DNA of 34,490 nt from contig JAYELD010000093.1 of the NCBI GenBank assembly GCA_034717215.1, positions 1 to 34,490 on the forward strand. Reading direction: 5' to 3'. Shown piece after piece: positions 1 to 6,474 of the stretch. Each line of letters opens with the position of its first letter. Position 1 is the first letter of the stretch. Under the pieces are notes generated by a model that did no database searches, was not told the origin of the DNA, and worked only from the letters and a program-made list of their open reading frames with translations. The position numbers and the translations under genes are program-made. Source of the DNA: Caldisericota bacterium (GTDB lineage: Bacteria > Caldisericota > Caldisericia > Caldisericales > Caldisericaceae).

Positions 1-27
1 CGGCGTTATTCCACACGCCCGCTAATT

Positions 28-1365
28 TTAAATCTCCGGAAGATTTTTTATTGCTCTTTCTATCTCCTCTTCAGGATATTCGTAATCATGCAGCTCTCCA
101 TTAAAATATGCATCGTATGCTGCAAGATCAAAGTGTCCGTGCCCGGAGAAATTAAATACAATTACATCATTTTTTGTTGCCTTTTTTGCTTCTTCAGCCA
201 CTGCTTTTATTGCATGATTTGTCTCAGGCGCAGGGAGGATCCCTTCTGTTCTTGCAAAGAGAACGCCTACTCCAAAAACTTCCCTTTGATAGTAAGCCTG
301 CGCTTCAAGCAAGTTTAATTTTTTTAAGAGACTCAAGATAGGCGAATCTCCATGATACCTCAACCCCCCGGCATGAATAGTAGGAGGAACAAATGAACTA
401 CCAAGCGTAAACATTTTAAAAAGAGGGGTAACCTTACCAGTATCACCGTAATCATACCTGTACTTTCCTTTAGTAAATGTAGGACAAGCTTTTGGTTCAA
501 CTGCAATAAAACGAATATTTTCTCCATTAAGTTTCCTTGGAAGAAATGGCAACATAAATCCACCAAAGTTACTTCCACCGCCAACACACCCAATCAAAAT
601 CGTAGGTTTTACATCTGCCTTGTTAAGTTGCTTCTCCGTTTCAAGCCCTATAATAGTCTGGTGAAGTAAAACATGGTTTGCTACACTTCCCATTGCGTAT
701 TTTACATCACTATGAGTTGCTGCATCCTCAACTGCTTCAGATATTGCAATCCCCAAGCTGCCAGAAGTTCCAGGGAACTCTTCTCGCATTTTTCTCCCAA
801 TCTGCGTCATATCCGTTGGGGATGAGTAACACTTTCCACCCCAGGTTTCCATTAGAGACTTCCTGTATGGTTTCTGTTCATAGCTTACCTTTACCATATA
901 AACTTTAACTTCAACTCCAAGCTGAGCTCCGGCAAATGAAAGCGCCGACCCCCACTGTCCCGCACCTGTTTCAGTAACAAGTTTTTTTATACCTTCTCTC
1001 TTGTTGTAGTATGCCTGTGCAAGTGCAGTATTTGGTTTATGGGACCCTGGAGGCGAAACAGACTCATTTTTGTAAAATATCTTTGCCTTTGTACCAATTG
1101 CCTTTTCAAAATTTTCAGCACGTACAAGAGGAGTTGGACGCCACATTGCATAAGCTTCCAATAACTCTTTCGGAATGTCAATAAAGTGCTTATCAGACAT
1201 TTCCTGTTTCACACACTCCTTTGAAAAAACCCGCTCAAGTTGTTCTGGCCTTACTGGCTGTTTCGTCTCAGGGTCGATGGGCGGTGGTAGAGGCTCAGGA
1301 AGGTCAGGTAATGCATTGTACCACCTTTTTGGCAGTTCATTTTCATTCAATAATACTTTCTTCAT
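28..1365 (-). CDS. trpB2: TrpB2-type tryptophan synthase beta chain (PLP-dependent)
   Basis: 445 aa, the length and N-terminal style of the TrpB2 branch of tryptophan synthase beta, which joins indole and serine to make tryptophan in the cytoplasm. Visible motifs: the PLP-lysine segment GSHKPNTA (K110), ETGAGQWGS at 132-140, and the phosphate-binding glycine loop GGGSN at 262-266. A GGAGG site lies six bases before the ATG. No trpA or other trp gene is adjacent, so it is an orphan copy; TrpB2 enzymes are often found this way and may salvage free indole or work with a distant TrpA. The 200-nt leader upstream encodes a Trp-rich peptide and an attenuator, which supports a real role in tryptophan supply. 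The 27 bases between its stop and the window edge hold no recognisable feature. Family assignment is confident; TrpB2 versus TrpB1 rests on the extended N-terminus and motif wording. Confidence 0.93.
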   Translation of the reverse strand: MKKVLLNENELPKRWYNALPDLPEPLPPPIDPETKQPVRPEQLERVFSKECVKQEMSDKHFIDIPKELLEAYAMWRPTPLVRAENFEKAIGTKAKIFYKNESVSPPGSHKPNTALAQAYYNKREGIKKLVTETGAGQWGSALSFAGAQLGVEVKVYMVKVSYEQKPYRKSLMETWGGKCYSSPTDMTQIGRKMREEFPGTSGSLGIAISEAVEDAATHSDVKYAMGSVANHVLLHQTIIGLETEKQLNKADVKPTILIGCVGGGSNFGGFMLPFLPRKLNGENIRFIAVEPKACPTFTKGKYRYDYGDTGKVTPLFKMFTLGSSFVPPTIHAGGLRYHGDSPILSLLKKLNLLEAQAYYQREVFGVGVLFARTEGILPAPETNHAIKAVAEEAKKATKNDVIVFNFSGHGHFDLAAYDAYFNGELHDYEYPEEEIERAIKNLPEI

Positions 1366-1402
1366 TTCTTTCCTCCTTATCTAAATTTTTAAAACAGAAA
1401 AT

Positions 1403-1430
1403 AAAAAAGGCCTCGTTTCCGAGGCCTTTT
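1403..1430 (-). terminator. Attenuator terminator (regions 3:4) ahead of trpB2
   Basis: On the minus strand AAAAGGCCTCG (1430-1420), a GAAA tetraloop, CGAGGCC and a run of six T form a textbook intrinsic terminator 38 nt before the trpB2 ATG. It sits inside the leader transcript, after the leader-peptide stop, so it is an attenuator rather than the end of another gene. A second, competing pairing for its 5' arm exists upstream (see the attenuator entry). Confidence 0.88.
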
Positions 1431-1505
1431 AAACAAATTATAGTTATGTTACGTGCGGGCTAAGCAGTATCCAAATAAACCCCGGAAGATTTTATGTCTT
1501 CGAGG
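1419..1505 (-). promoter_or_regulatory. Ribosome-mediated trp attenuator (regions 1-2-3)
   Basis: Read by eye on the minus strand. Region 1 (CCTCGAAGA, 1505-1497) pairs with region 2 (TCTT at 1489-1486 plus CGGGG at 1484-1480, one bulged C), loop of seven. Region 2 (CCGGGGTTT, 1485-1477) can instead pair with region 3 (AGGCCTCGG, 1427-1419) through nine pairs, three of them G-U; this blocks the 3:4 terminator. Region 1 starts within two codons of the last Trp codon, so a ribosome stalled for lack of charged tRNA-Trp would cover it, release region 2 and allow 2:3 antitermination. This is the layout of the enterobacterial trp attenuator. The pairing is seen; regulation is inferred. Confidence 0.75.
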
Positions 1506-1561
1506 CACCACCACATCCAACTAAAAAAATTCTTAGAACTGCTTACCTTTATTTTTTCCAT
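1460..1561 (-). CDS. trpL: Tryptophan leader peptide, 33 aa
   Basis: Short ORF too small for most gene finders. ATG at 1561, TAG at 1460-1462; the peptide begins MEKIK and carries W15-M16-W17-W18, three Trp codons in four, then CLEDIK and ends YLDTA. Such Trp clustering is very unlikely by chance in a low-GC intergenic region and is the hallmark of attenuator leader peptides. It lies between a good promoter and the attenuator terminator of trpB2. No Shine-Dalgarno sequence precedes the ATG, and the predicted transcript start falls within three bases of it, so it may be translated from a leaderless mRNA. An 8-bp perfect pairing (TAAGCAGT 1545-1538 with ACTGCTTA 1468-1461) encloses the whole attenuator core. 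The peptide itself probably has no function beyond sensing Trp-tRNA. Confidence 0.8.
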   Translation of the reverse strand: MEKIKVSSSKNFFSWMWWCLEDIKSSGVYLDTA

Positions 1562-1570
1562 TTGATGAAC

Positions 1571-1598
1571 ATTTTAATAAGAAAAATTCGTTTGTCAA
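1571..1598 (-). promoter_or_regulatory. Promoter of trpL-trpB2
   Basis: Minus strand -35 TTGACA (1598-1593, perfect) and -10 TAAAAT (1576-1571, five of six), spacer 16. Seven bases beyond the -10 is about 1564-1562, immediately before the leader-peptide ATG. Confidence 0.75.
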
Positions 1599-1620
1599 GA
1601 AAAATCTCTATAAAATTTTT

Positions 1621-1654
1621 AAAAAAACAGAGCCCGTCATAAAACCGGGCTCTG
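1621..1654 (-). terminator. Terminator of the aminotransferase gene
   Basis: Minus strand: CAGAGCCCG (1654-1646), nine-base loop, CGGGCTCTG (1636-1628), then seven T. It begins 22 nt after the aminotransferase stop and separates it from the trpB2 promoter. Confidence 0.88.
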
Positions 1655-1676
1655 TGCTATACTTTATTTATATTTT

Positions 1677-2981
1677 CTACTTTGTTACTGTTCCAATTGC
1701 TCTATCAAGTACATCCAATCCTTCGTTTAGCTGTTCGTCAGTAATCACAAGTGGGATAAGAAAACGAATAACGTTACCATGAATCCCCGCTCCTGCAAGA
1801 ATTAATCCATTCTTCATTGCTTCCTGGATTACAGCTTTTGCAGTATCGCTATCTGGCTCCCACGTATCTCTATCTTTAATAAACTCTATTGCCCTAAGTG
1901 CGCTAATGCCTCTTGTTTCTCCTATTGCTGGATATTTTTTCTTTATTTCATTAAGCCGTTTTTTAATGATGCCTCCAAGGTATACTGCCCTCTCCAGCAA
2001 ATGCTCTTCTTCGATAATATTTATCACCTCAATCCCTGCCCTACAAGCTAGTGGATTTCCACCAAATGTGCTTCCAATAGAACTATTCGGTAAACTATCA
2101 AAATATTTTTTATTTCCAACAACTGCTGACAGAGGAAGTCCTGCTGCAATAGATTTACCTAAAGAAATGAGATCTGGAATAACATTCCAATTTTGTATGG
2201 CAAAAAGCTTTCCTGTTCTCCCATACCCGCTCTGCACTTCATCTGCAACAAACATAATGCCATACTTTTCAGTTACTCGCCGTATTTCTTCTAAGAATCC
2301 TTCAGGTGGAATATTAAATCCGCCTTCTCCCTGAATTGGCTCAATGACAACTGCTGCAATATTTTCTGGACATACATGGTCTTTCAGAATTTGTTCAAAA
2401 TCACTAACCTTTAGTTTATTCACATGAGAATTCGGGAAAGGTAATCTGTAAACTTCTGACGCAAAAGGACCGTAAATATACTTGTATGGCATTGCTCTAT
2501 GAGTCATTGTCATTGTCAAAAGAGTTCTGCCATGGAAAGCATAATCAAACACAACAATTCCTTTTCTCTTTGTAACACCTTTAGCAATCTTCACTGCATT
2601 TTCAACAGCTTCTGCGCCACTATTAAAGAACCCTACTTGTTTTTCAAAATCTCCCGGAGCTCTCTCTGCAATCATCTTTGCAAGATCCGCAAACGGTTCG
2701 TACGGCACCGCTGTGAAATCAGTGTGAAGATATTTTTCCACCTGGTCTTTAATGGCATTTACAACTTTTTCGGGCGTATGACCGACAGTAAGACATCCCC
2801 AACCGCCAGTGAAATCAATAAACTTATTACCATCTACATCTTCTATAACGGCACCATGACCTTTTTTTGCATAAAATGACGCCAGAGAACCCATCGTGGA
2901 AGCAACATATTTTGCCCTTTTTTCTTCAATAATTCTACTCTTTGGACCGGGAATTTCAGTTTTGATTAAAATGCTGCCCAT
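1677..2981 (-). CDS. gabT: Class III aminotransferase, 4-aminobutyrate-type
   Basis: 434 aa PLP enzyme of the acetyl-ornithine/GABA aminotransferase fold, moving an omega-amino group to 2-oxoglutarate in the cytoplasm. Visible: NSGAEAVENA near 120 (phosphate contact), the FHGRT segment at 149-153, IEPIQGEGG at 213-221, the PLP aspartate D247 in VADEVQSGYGRTGK, the Schiff-base lysine K276 in SLGKSI, and GSTFGGNPLAC. Length and motif wording fit the GabT branch better than ornithine or acetyl-ornithine enzymes, but related omega-amino acid transaminases (beta-alanine, 5-aminovalerate, lysine) cannot be excluded. AGGAG lies eight or nine bases before the ATG. It is transcribed alone, divergent from ptb-buk; 4-aminobutyrate or 5-aminovalerate degradation feeding acyl-CoA to Ptb-Buk would link the two, which is inference. 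Confidence 0.85.
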   Translation of the reverse strand: MGSILIKTEIPGPKSRIIEEKRAKYVASTMGSLASFYAKKGHGAVIEDVDGNKFIDFTGGWGCLTVGHTPEKVVNAIKDQVEKYLHTDFTAVPYEPFADLAKMIAERAPGDFEKQVGFFNSGAEAVENAVKIAKGVTKRKGIVVFDYAFHGRTLLTMTMTHRAMPYKYIYGPFASEVYRLPFPNSHVNKLKVSDFEQILKDHVCPENIAAVVIEPIQGEGGFNIPPEGFLEEIRRVTEKYGIMFVADEVQSGYGRTGKLFAIQNWNVIPDLISLGKSIAAGLPLSAVVGNKKYFDSLPNSSIGSTFGGNPLACRAGIEVINIIEEEHLLERAVYLGGIIKKRLNEIKKKYPAIGETRGISALRAIEFIKDRDTWEPDSDTAKAVIQEAMKNGLILAGAGIHGNVIRFLIPLVITDEQLNEGLDVLDRAIGTVTK

Positions 2982-3034
2982 ATTTTCATCTCCTTTTTTT
3001 ATATGTCTATTTATTAGTTAAATTCCACATCAAG

Positions 3035-3060
3035 ATTATCAAAAGATATAATAAAGTCAA
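3035..3060 (-). promoter_or_regulatory. Possible promoter of the aminotransferase gene
   Basis: Minus strand TTGACT (3060-3055) is a good -35. The -10 is unclear: GATAAT (3040-3035) is a good match but only 14 nt away, and TAATCT at 16 nt is a poor match. Confidence 0.35.
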
Positions 3061-3115
3061 CACCTATATAAAATTTTTTAAAACATAATTTTTTACAATA
3101 ATATACCAATAATAC

Positions 3116-3144
3116 TTGGAAAAAATAGCATTTCTTATTACAAT
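3116..3144 (+). promoter_or_regulatory. Promoter of ptb-buk
   Basis: TTGGAA (3116-3121), 17-nt spacer, TACAAT (3139-3144), giving a transcript start near 3151. A strong AAGGAAGG ribosome binding site follows before the ptb ATG at 3169. Confidence 0.6.
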
Positions 3145-3168
3145 TCATTAAGAAAGGAAGGCGCAAAA

Positions 3169-4083
3169 ATGGAAATAAAAAAAATAGATGACATAGTAAA
3201 AATAGTAGAAGGAAGGCCTAAAAAAAGAGTAGCAATAGCGTTTGGCGAAGATTTTCACAGTTTACAGGCAGCTGAAAAGGGGATAAAAGAAGGGATGTTT
3301 AATGTAATAAATTTTGTAAGAAAAACCAAAGTAGAAGAGATAGCGCAAAAAAACAATATTGATACATCTCTTATGGAAATTGTTAATGTAGAAGACGATG
3401 ACAAAGCAATAAAACTTGCTGTTAAAGCTGTGAGAGAAGGAAGAGCAGATATTTTAATGAAGGGAATTGTAAGCTCTTCAAAATACCTCAAGGGAATACT
3501 AAATAAGGAATACGGGCTTTTGCCAGAAGGAAAATTACTCTCCAATGCGGCTTTTATTGAAGTGCCTACTTATCACAAACTTCTTATTGTGTCTGATCCA
3601 GGAGTCATTATCAAGCCAACTTTAGAAATGAAGATTCAGCAGGTTAAATACTGCGTGGATGTTGCAATAAAAATCGGGATAAAAAACCCGAAAGTTGCTA
3701 TACTATCCGCAGTAGAAACAGTAAATCCAAAGATGGAATCCACAATAGATGCTGCAATTATCGCACAGATGAACAGACGTGGACAGATTAAAAACTGTAC
3801 CATCGACGGGCCATTGTCAATGGATCTTGCCGTATCGAAAGTAGCAGCTGAAATAAAAAAGGTAGATTCGAAAGTAGCAGGAGACGCAGACATCCTCATA
3901 TTCCCAAATATAGAAACAGGAAATGTTTTCTACAAATGCGCTACAAAGCTCCTTAATGCAAAAACAGCTGCCGTTCTGCTTGGAACAACAGCACCATGTA
4001 TTCTGCCGTCCAGGGGAGATACCACAGAAATAAAATTCTATTCGCTAATCGTTGCTTCAGCAATGGCTGGAGAGAACAAATGA
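3169..4083 (+). CDS. ptb: Phosphate butyryltransferase
   Basis: 304 aa, the normal length for Ptb (phosphate acetyl/butyryl-transferase family). It converts butyryl-CoA, or a branched or similar acyl-CoA, plus phosphate to acyl-phosphate in the cytoplasm. Recognised from the overall pattern: IVEGRPKKRVAIAFGED start, the ADILMKGIVSSSKYLKGILN segment, SDPGVIIKPTLEMK, and the C-terminal GNVFYKCATKLLNAKTAAVLLGTTAPCILPSRGDT block typical of Ptb. The ATGA overlap with the butyrate kinase gene downstream confirms the pair. Together they conserve the thioester energy as ATP. True substrate range (butyrate, isobutyrate, isovalerate) cannot be read from sequence. Confidence 0.92.
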   Translation: MEIKKIDDIVKIVEGRPKKRVAIAFGEDFHSLQAAEKGIKEGMFNVINFVRKTKVEEIAQKNNIDTSLMEIVNVEDDDKAIKLAVKAVREGRADILMKGIVSSSKYLKGILNKEYGLLPEGKLLSNAAFIEVPTYHKLLIVSDPGVIIKPTLEMKIQQVKYCVDVAIKIGIKNPKVAILSAVETVNPKMESTIDAAIIAQMNRRGQIKNCTIDGPLSMDLAVSKVAAEIKKVDSKVAGDADILIFPNIETGNVFYKCATKLLNAKTAAVLLGTTAPCILPSRGDTTEIKFYSLIVASAMAGENK

Positions 4084-5144
4084 AAATTCTCGTCATAAAT
4101 CCAGGTTCTACATCCACAAAAATAAGTATATTCGAGGATAAAAAAGAAGTTTATAAAGAAAAACTCGATCACCAAAAAGAAGAAATTGCGAAATTCCCCC
4201 ATATACCAGACCAGTTTGAATTCAGAAAACAAATTGTTTTAAATGCACTCAAAAAAGCTAGATTCAACTTAAATGATTTTGATGCAATTGGTGCAAGAGG
4301 AGGCAATACGCACCCCCTTGAATCAGGGACATACAGGGTTAATGAAAAAATGATTGAAGACCTTATGGGCTTGCAATACGGGGAGCATGCATCAAACCTT
4401 GGAGCACCACTCGCTTATACACTTGCAAACGAAGTAGGAATCCCCGCATTCATTGTTGACCCAGTTATTGTGGATGAAATGCAGCTTGTTGCGAAAGTTA
4501 CCGGACTTAAAGGCATTGAAAGAAGAGCAAAAGATCATCCATTAAATCAGAAAGCAGCAGCAAGAGAAGCAGCAAAGAAATTAGGTATCACATACGGCGA
4601 AGGAAATTTTATTGTAGCACACTTAGGTGGCGGCATATCCGTTGCTTCACACAAAAAGGGAAGAATAATTGATGTAAACGATGCTTTAAACGGTGATGGG
4701 CCATTTTCACCAGAGCGCGCGGGAGATCTGCCAAATATTGCAGTTGTTGATATGTGCTTCTCAGGAAAATATACAAAAGAAGAAATCAAAAAATCCCTTG
4801 CAGGTAAAGGCGGGCTTGTTTCTCACCTTGAGACAAATTCATTAATAAAAGTAGAAAAGATGATTGCAGATGGCAACAAATATGCAAAACTGGTATTTGA
4901 TGCCATGGTCTACCAGATTGCAAAAGAAATAGGGAAACACGCCACAGTAATGAGGGGGGAAGTAGATGCAATTGTGCTTACGGGTGGACTTGCCAATTCA
5001 GAGCAACTTATAAACGGTATAAAAGAATATGTAACCTTTATTGCCCCTCTGTTTGTATATCCCGGCGAGCACGAAATGGAAGCAATTGCACGAGGTGTAA
5101 GAAGAGTATTAGAAAACAAAGAAAAAGCAAAAGAATACAGTTAG
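4080..5144 (+). CDS. buk: Butyrate kinase
   Basis: 354 aa from the ATG at 4080, which overlaps the ptb stop as ATGA and has GGAGAG a few bases upstream; an in-frame extension to 3996 runs inside ptb and is not credible. Acetate/butyrate kinase (ASKHA) fold: the N-terminal phosphate-1 motif VINPGSTSTKISIFED, GARGG, the HLGGGISVASHKKGR phosphate-2 region, DVNDALNGDGPFSPERAGDLP, and the adenosine motif VLTGGLANS. It makes ATP from butyryl-phosphate and ADP, the energy-yielding end of butyrate (or branched-chain acid) formation. No clear intrinsic terminator with a T-run follows. Confidence 0.94.
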   Translation: MKILVINPGSTSTKISIFEDKKEVYKEKLDHQKEEIAKFPHIPDQFEFRKQIVLNALKKARFNLNDFDAIGARGGNTHPLESGTYRVNEKMIEDLMGLQYGEHASNLGAPLAYTLANEVGIPAFIVDPVIVDEMQLVAKVTGLKGIERRAKDHPLNQKAAAREAAKKLGITYGEGNFIVAHLGGGISVASHKKGRIIDVNDALNGDGPFSPERAGDLPNIAVVDMCFSGKYTKEEIKKSLAGKGGLVSHLETNSLIKVEKMIADGNKYAKLVFDAMVYQIAKEIGKHATVMRGEVDAIVLTGGLANSEQLINGIKEYVTFIAPLFVYPGEHEMEAIARGVRRVLENKEKAKEYS

Positions 5145-5425
5145 AATATTATTAAATAGCAGCTTATTTTCAAAAAAAATTATCTATCACTTATTTCATT
5201 TGTAAAAAAATAAATGAATATCAAAAAATAACATAAGTACTGTCACAAATGGCGAAACAACAGAGTAATCTCGGTCATTTCAAAGGAATACAGTTTATCA
5301 AATCTTGTTCTTATCTTACAATAAACTCAAAAGTATTTCTTTGGTTACAGCAAAACAAAGAATGCCACTTAAAAGGCTAACGAAATATCTAACTAAAAAT
5401 AATACAAAAAATATTTAAAATTCTT

Positions 5426-5494
5426 ATGAAAATCATGGAAAATTTTCCGACTTATGGATCTAAATATATGAGAGAAGAAGTTTTTGATAGATAA
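5426..5494 (+). CDS. Tiny ORF, 22 aa, doubtful
   Basis: ATG to TAA, peptide begins MKIMENFPTY and ends REEVFDR. No ribosome binding site is visible upstream, so it may be chance or a fragment. The same frame stays open after the stop through 5611, which fits a broken longer gene. Confidence 0.15.
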   Translation: MKIMENFPTYGSKYMREEVFDR

Positions 5495-5516
5495 TGTAGC
5501 AGAAAGAAATGCGGAA

Positions 5517-5552
5517 AAGGAAAACTTTATTTGAGGGAGGTGGCACAAGTGA
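5517..5552 (+). repeat. Degenerate direct repeat, copy 1 (with 5820-5855)
   Basis: AAGGAAAACTTTATTTGAGG is followed by a GAGG-type site; the second copy 303 nt downstream reads AAGGAAACTTTATTTAAAGG. Each copy ends in a Shine-Dalgarno-like run and a start codon about eight bases on. Confidence 0.5.
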
Positions 5553-5611
5553 ATGTAAAAATATTGAATAAAAAGATAAATGTAAAAGTTATTCAAAAAA
5601 TAGCGGTTTAA
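5549..5611 (+). CDS. Tiny ORF, 20 aa, basic peptide
   Basis: GTG start preceded by GAGGGAGG at eight-base spacing; the peptide reads MNVKILNKKI and continues to KIAV, lysine-rich with alternating hydrophobics. No family recognised. The ribosome binding site is good, but the frame upstream is also open to 5495, so it may be the tail of a decayed gene. Confidence 0.25.
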   Translation: MNVKILNKKINVKVIQKIAV

Positions 5612-5621
5612 AGAGGCATTT

Positions 5622-5684
5622 ATGAGAATAACAGAAAAAAGTCCGAAAGTTCTCTTAAAAAAACGGAACTTTTTTGCAAGTTAG
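5622..5684 (+). CDS. Tiny ORF, 20 aa, basic peptide
   Basis: ATG preceded by AGAGG, starting ten bases after the preceding tiny ORF ends; the peptide begins MRITEKSPKV and ends NFFAS. An imperfect hairpin (AAAAAAGTCCG 5635-5645 with CGGAACTTTTTT 5664-5675) lies inside it, which could equally be a weak terminator. No family recognised. Confidence 0.22.
   Translation: MRITEKSPKVLLKKRNFFAS
5635..5675 (+). terminator. Possible weak terminator hairpin
   Basis: AAAAAAGTCCG pairs with CGGAACTTTTTT (one bulge) across an 18-nt loop; the T-run is inside the stem rather than after it, so termination strength is doubtful. Confidence 0.25.
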
Positions 5685-5711
5685 GTGTCTAATATATAGA
5701 AGGAGAATTTT

Positions 5712-5757
5712 TTAAAAGGCGATAATAAAAAATGAAGAAAAGGTGATCATCGTATAT
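5712..5757 (+). repeat. Degenerate direct repeat, copy A (with 6005-6050)
   Basis: TTAAAAGGCGATAATAAAAA followed by AAGGTGATCATCGTAT resembles TTAAAAGGCAAAAATAAAAA followed by AAGGAGATCATACTAT 293 nt downstream, roughly three quarters identical by eye. The downstream copy is the ribosome-binding leader of the 6049 gene, so copy A may be the leader of a lost paralogue. Confidence 0.5.
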
Positions 5758-5797
5758 TGTGAGGAGCTTGGGAAACGAGTGAAGTAGCAATCCCGAC
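5754..5797 (+). repeat. Possible degenerate REP-like element
   Basis: ATTGTGAGGAGC...GAAACGAGTGAAGTAGCAATCCCG resembles the widespread intergenic element of the form ATTGCGAGGAGC...CGACGAAGCAATCTCG seen in many bacterial genomes. A second degraded candidate is at 5240-5277 (CTGTCACAAATGGCGAAAC...AGTAATCTCGGTCATT). Resemblance only; one window cannot prove a family. Confidence 0.3.
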
Positions 5798-5819
5798 TTT
5801 AACAAACAGACATTATTTT

Positions 5820-5855
5820 AAGGAAACTTTATTTAAAGGAGGCAGTGCAGTATGA
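5820..5855 (+). repeat. Degenerate direct repeat, copy 2 (with 5517-5552)
   Basis: AAGGAAACTTTATTTAAAGG followed by AGGCAGTGCAGTATGA. The AAAGGAGG site here precedes an ATG after nine bases that opens only a five-codon ORF (5852-5869). Confidence 0.5.
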
Positions 5856-5868
5856 GAGTCATAAGCTG

Positions 5869-5961
5869 ATGAATAAAAGGCAAATTGAGGATTATCTTGT
5901 ACAGAAGCCGGTAACAACTGAGCGAAAATTGTGCAAAGAGGAAAAAGGTATAAAATATTAA
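5869..5961 (+). CDS. Tiny ORF, 30 aa
   Basis: ATG overlaps (TGATG) the stop of a five-codon ORF that begins at 5852 behind a strong AAAGGAGG site, an arrangement that would allow translational coupling. The peptide starts MNKRQIEDYL and ends EEKGIKY; charged, no membrane segment, no family recognised. It may be a remnant of a longer gene. Confidence 0.25.
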   Translation: MNKRQIEDYLVQKPVTTERKLCKEEKGIKY

Positions 5962-6048
5962 AAAAGAATCAGAGGCAAGAAGAAAAGAGTTTTTATTAAT
6001 TGTCTTAAAAGGCAAAAATAAAAAATTATACAAGGAGATCATACTATA

Positions 6049-6474
6049 ATGAAGAATATTACAAAAGAAGTTAGGCCTTTGCAAGTTGTTAAAATGACTC
6101 TCTCAATTCTAATAATAGTAATTTTTGGGCTGAATTTATTCTCCACACAGAGTGTTTCTTCAGCTTCTTATTATCCAACAACTCCAATTGTATTTTCCAA
6201 CATAAGCGATAAGTCAGGAGATTATCCTGCTGTCTGTTATTCTACCACAAAAAATGGTTACAATGTGAACGGACATATCTATGTAAAATTCCAAGATCTT
6301 GCTACTCCTCTTGGTGCGGCTTACACAGTTGTTTCAGGACCTACATATGTACTTACGATAAATGGCCAGAGCAACTATTTTTATCCATCGTCAACTACCT
6401 CATACTCTCAAATCTATTATACAATACTCGATAAATCTAATAACCAAACGACTACATACTACGCGTTGCAATAA
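6049..6474 (+). CDS. Small secreted protein with stalk-like (copper amine oxidase N-like) domain
   Basis: 141 aa. A hydrophobic stretch at about 17-33 followed by SSAS suggests a Sec signal peptide cleaved near residue 39, so the product is exported. The remaining segment is rich in Tyr, Ser and Thr; GHIYVKFQDLATPLGA at about 75-90 followed by YVLTINGQ resembles the 'copper amine oxidase N-terminal' stalk repeat (typical form: YVPLRxLAExLGA, then VTI), a surface-associated module also present twice in the protein at the right edge. AAGGAG precedes the ATG by 11 bases. It is the only plus-strand gene between buk and the right edge and its end overlaps the end of the convergent DUF1667 gene by 23 nt. 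Exact function unknown. Confidence 0.7.
   Translation: MKNITKEVRPLQVVKMTLSILIIVIFGLNLFSTQSVSSASYYPTTPIVFSNISDKSGDYPAVCYSTTKNGYNVNGHIYVKFQDLATPLGAAYTVVSGPTYVLTINGQSNYFYPSSTTSYSQIYYTILDKSNNQTTTYYALQ

Larger units (their letters stand above)
5145..6048 (+). other. 900-nt stretch without a convincing gene
   Basis: Between buk and the small secreted protein there is no ORF longer than about 40 codons in the forward direction and the reverse-strand ORFs have no recognisable product. The plus strand is strongly purine-rich, several GGAGG-like sites precede very short ORFs, and blocks near 5517/5820 and 5712/6005 resemble each other. This looks like one or two decayed, tandemly duplicated genes or a set of tiny genes, not like plain spacer. 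It contains no recognisable tRNA, RNase P RNA, SRP RNA, tmRNA or riboswitch core. Confidence 0.5.

Noticed and set aside
1497-1520. T-box-like motif (GGTGGTGCC) in the trpB2 leader
   Set aside because: It resembles the T-box GGTGGNACC core, but it is made by the in-frame TGG TGG TGC codons of the leader peptide; there is no room for a T-box stem I and the downstream pairings fit codon-based attenuation better.
1461-1545. Small-molecule riboswitch closed by TAAGCAGT/ACTGCTTA
   Set aside because: The 8-bp outer stem and inner hairpins look aptamer-like, but no known aptamer core is present and the Trp-rich ORF explains the region.
1906-2334. Plus-strand ORF of 142 codons
   Set aside because: Antisense to the well-supported aminotransferase; no ribosome binding site or family match.
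3996-4079. Upstream extension of butyrate kinase
   Set aside because: It lies wholly inside ptb in another frame; the ATG at 4080 has a ribosome binding site and the family's normal N-terminus.
5145-6048. RNase P RNA, tmRNA, SRP RNA or tRNA in the large gap
   Set aside because: None of the conserved cores of these RNAs could be found in either strand.
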